64,000 nucleotides of DNA, from the NCBI GenBank assembly GCA_023957335.1, contig JAMLHC010000004.1:280811-344810 (forward strand). The letters run 5' to 3'. The position numbers and the translations under genes were made by a program. The notes beneath the pieces are model-generated. The model saw nothing but the letters and a program-made list of their open reading frames with translations, made no database searches and was not told the origin of the DNA. This document shows, in pieces, positions 62,009 through 64,000 of this stretch. Origin of the DNA: Bacteroidota bacterium (lineage in GTDB: Bacteria; Bacteroidota; Bacteroidia; NS11-12g; UBA955). How positions within the stretch are numbered: the first letter of the stretch is position 1; every line of letters starts with the position of its first letter.

Positions 62009-62977
62009 ATGAGTTCAAAGGAAAAAATAAATTTTGATTTGCAATCCAAAATATTTGTTGGGTTTGCTTTCTGTTTTGTATGTCTTTTTACATTTTTTTG
62101 GTGGCAAAGCACCGACAATCTAAATTCATATAAGGTTGAAAAGGATAAGCAATATAATCATTTAGTCAAAATAAAAACCAACCTGATTGATGTTGACAAA
62201 ATTGAGCAAAAGGACTCATTAATGGTACTTAATAAGGAAGCTATAATAGAAATAAATAATAACCTGAATTTATTAGCCGAAGAAATTTTTAATGAAAGAA
62301 ATAGAGCTGAAAGTATAATTGATAAAGATATTGATAGGTTAAATTTATATATGGCAGTTGGGATTGGCTTTATGACGCTTTTTGGCATATTTGTTCCTAT
62401 CTTGGTTAATCTACTTAGTGTTAATGATTTAAGGGAAAAATTAAAAGAAATGCCACCTAAAGAAACTATTGATTCATTGATATCTAATACTAAAATAGCC
62501 TTAGAAAAAAGTGAAGCAATAGATACCGTAAAGGAAACTTTAAAAAATATACAAGTCGACCTGAATAAACTAAACCCAGAAATTTCAACTATAACTCTTC
62601 AAATAGCCATCAATAGACTTTTTAATTTAAGTCCATCTGCAATTACAAAGATTTCTAGAAATGGGGATTTTACGCTCTATTCGAGTTTGTTTGAGAACAT
62701 AAAACAAGAACTAAACAAATGTAATTTAAATCAGGAACACAAAATACATAGCAGTACTTCGTTTCGTGATACATTAAATGATTTTTCAGAAATGTTAGTG
62801 AATGAAAAAACACAGTTCAACACATTTTTAGACAGTCGTAAAATTCTTGATAACTATACTAATTTATCCGCAAGTTTGAAGCAATTATCAAATTCAACCA
62901 TTGAAAATGAAACTGAGAACTATCAAAAAGTATGCAGTCAAATAGAAAACTTAATAGAACAGATTAAAAATGCTTAA
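62009..62977 (+). CDS. Two-TM membrane protein with coiled-coil regions, unknown function
   Basis: The 322-aa protein is not recognised. TM1 spans residues 15-33 (IFVGFAFCFVCLFTFFWWQ) and TM2 residues 113-137 (LYMAVGIGFMTLFGIFVPILVNLL). Between them is a polar, helical segment of about 80 residues, and after TM2 a cytoplasmic (by the positive-inside rule) tail of about 185 helical residues. There is no cleavable signal and no enzyme motif. It sits between the Rad50-like ATPase (2-bp gap) and the nuclease (8-bp overlap), so it probably anchors or senses for that pair (inference). Confidence 0.8.
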   Translation: MSSKEKINFDLQSKIFVGFAFCFVCLFTFFWWQSTDNLNSYKVEKDKQYNHLVKIKTNLIDVDKIEQKDSLMVLNKEAIIEINNNLNLLAEEIFNERNRAESIIDKDIDRLNLYMAVGIGFMTLFGIFVPILVNLLSVNDLREKLKEMPPKETIDSLISNTKIALEKSEAIDTVKETLKNIQVDLNKLNPEISTITLQIAINRLFNLSPSAITKISRNGDFTLYSSLFENIKQELNKCNLNQEHKIHSSTSFRDTLNDFSEMLVNEKTQFNTFLDSRKILDNYTNLSASLKQLSNSTIENETENYQKVCSQIENLIEQIKNA

Positions 62978-63995
62978 AATAAATCAACAACTCAAACGAA
63001 TAGAAATCAAGGAATTTGAAATCGAAAATCAAATCGTTTTCAATTACTTTGATAATCTTCCTGCAAACGAACGAGATGAAAAATTGCTAAGAGCAATTTA
63101 CATTGGTGTGTTGGCTTTAATGGAAGATAGAATTTCTTCTTTTCTATCAAAAACATCCAATGAGTTGGGAACAGAACTCGAAAGCTTGAAAATGATTTTT
63201 GAAATGAAGAAAGAACTTTTCTATAAATCAACCATCAAAGGCGTTTTAGCAGAAGATGAAATTGCAGAGTTTTTAAACCAATATTTTGCAGACAAAAAAC
63301 TAAAAGATAGAGCGTTTTTAACGGGTAATACAGCAGGGAATTTACCGAATAACAAAACGGGTGATATTATTTGTGAAGTAAATGGTTCGCCTGATTTGAA
63401 AATAGCTATTGAATGCAAGTTTGACAAAAGTGTTCGTTTAGGAGACATTGAAAGCAAAGATGTTTTTACTCGAAAATCTGATACTGCTTGGAGTCAGCTA
63501 ATTGAGGCACAAGCTAACAGAGACAGTAAAGTAAGTTTGATTGTTTTTGACATTTCCTTAGTAGAAAACTCCATTCTTAAGAATTTTGAAAATGTAGGGT
63601 ACATTCCTGGTGTTGGTTTTGTTGCAATTATAAATTCTCAAAAAGGAGATTACAGCAATTTGGCTATTGCGTATATGTTAGCGAGAGACATTGCTTTAAA
63701 CGCAAAAGAAATCGAACTCGACAAAGACATATTAGCAATGATGGTAAACCGAATCATCAAAGACATCAACGAAGTATTGACAATAAAATCTTTGGTTCAA
63801 AACAACATTGAAAACAACAAAGCAATTTTGAAACAATTGGAAAAATCCATTCTTTTAATGGAGTTCAACCAAGAATATTTAAAACGCTTTTTAAGTCAAG
63901 GAACATTAACCAAGAAAGACTTGCTAGGCTTCTATTCTGGAGAAGATGTAAAAGACAAGTATCGTTTAATTGAAAAGGAAATTAATGAACTATAG
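62970..63995 (+). CDS. Putative PD-(D/E)xK nuclease, 341 aa
   Basis: I do not recognise a named family. The centre holds GDIICEVNGSPDLKIAIECKFDKS with D132 and E148-x-K150, a D-x15-E-x-K arrangement typical of PD-(D/E)xK nucleases, followed by a helix with AWSQLIEAQANRDS whose Gln fits the same fold. The first 115 and last 110 residues are helical and coiled (for example VQNNIENNKAILKQLEKSILLM) and could bind the partner proteins. It overlaps the membrane-protein gene by 8 bp, so it is the third part of the ATPase-membrane-nuclease module. The stop lies 5 bp before the window ends, so further operon genes may follow outside. Confidence 0.75.
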   Translation: MLKINQQLKRIEIKEFEIENQIVFNYFDNLPANERDEKLLRAIYIGVLALMEDRISSFLSKTSNELGTELESLKMIFEMKKELFYKSTIKGVLAEDEIAEFLNQYFADKKLKDRAFLTGNTAGNLPNNKTGDIICEVNGSPDLKIAIECKFDKSVRLGDIESKDVFTRKSDTAWSQLIEAQANRDSKVSLIVFDISLVENSILKNFENVGYIPGVGFVAIINSQKGDYSNLAIAYMLARDIALNAKEIELDKDILAMMVNRIIKDINEVLTIKSLVQNNIENNKAILKQLEKSILLMEFNQEYLKRFLSQGTLTKKDLLGFYSGEDVKDKYRLIEKEINEL

Positions 63996-64000
63996 AGAGG

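Noticed and set aside
59541..63995. Assignment to Lamassu, Wadjet, Gabija or another named system
   Set aside because: The ATPase is only generally SMC/Rad50-like, and the two-TM and nuclease partners do not match the subunits I know of those systems; without a search no name is justified.

Overview
The window is a 64 kb piece of a Bacteroidota chromosome. The signs are AT-rich DNA, repeated TAnnTTTG (-7 type) promoter boxes with few Shine-Dalgarno sites, proteins with type IX secretion (Por/CHU_C) C-terminal tails, a LytS/LytTR two-component pair, and the dispersed 'ctttgcg...ctctgtggttaaac' repeats that accompany GxxExxY genes in this phylum. Genus cannot be read from the sequence. All calls come from reading translations and motifs by eye; no database search was run.

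Layout. (1) 1-7140: a packed surface-glycan operon with a NeuC-type 2-epimerase (cut by the left edge), a WbpG-type amidotransferase with its own HisF/HisH-like ammonia donors, a NeuA-type CMP-sugar synthetase and two glycosyltransferases. Together they suggest a nonulosonic (sialic/legionaminic-like) acid carrying an amidine group. (2) 7141-14310: a repeat-riddled continuation with an AAA_14/DUF4143 ATPase, a hypothetical protein, a GxxExxY protein, two more glycosyltransferases and a radical SAM/SPASM protein. Almost every gap holds the same family of short repeats. (3) 14311-53112: ordinary core and periphery. It holds tryptophanase, a rhodanese-thioredoxin lipoprotein, the rpmH-rnpA-yidD operon (rpmH is only 52 codons), a POT peptide transporter, DinB, an ABC exporter, a small membrane ORF-LytS-LytTR-MazG operon, an LTA-synthase-like enzyme, tRNA-Leu(GAG), trxB, a VIT-family metal transporter interrupted by one in-frame TAA, an aldehyde dehydrogenase, aconitase, dipeptidyl peptidase III, a Crp/Fnr regulator, several peptidases, an ECF sigma factor and large secreted proteins. 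(4) 53113-63995: an accessory, defence-like island.

The island has two parts. A small cassette (53603-54851) carries a duplicated zinc-ribbon protein and a PDDEXK_4 nuclease, bounded by inverted GTTACCTGC/GCAGGTAAC words and a large attC-like inverted repeat. Next comes a nine-gene, co-directional, nearly gapless operon (55286-63995). It consists of an XRE controller, an m5C methyltransferase, a restriction-endonuclease candidate with a NO VEIN-like C-terminus, a second m5C methyltransferase, two KTSC-type small proteins, an 821-aa Rad50/SMC-like ATPase with a CxxC hook, a two-TM membrane protein and a PD-(D/E)xK nuclease candidate. The controller promoter is overlapped by a perfect 17-bp palindrome. 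I see no promoter inside the operon, so the restriction-modification genes and the ATPase-membrane-nuclease module probably share expression control. That last trio is the best candidate here for an undescribed system.
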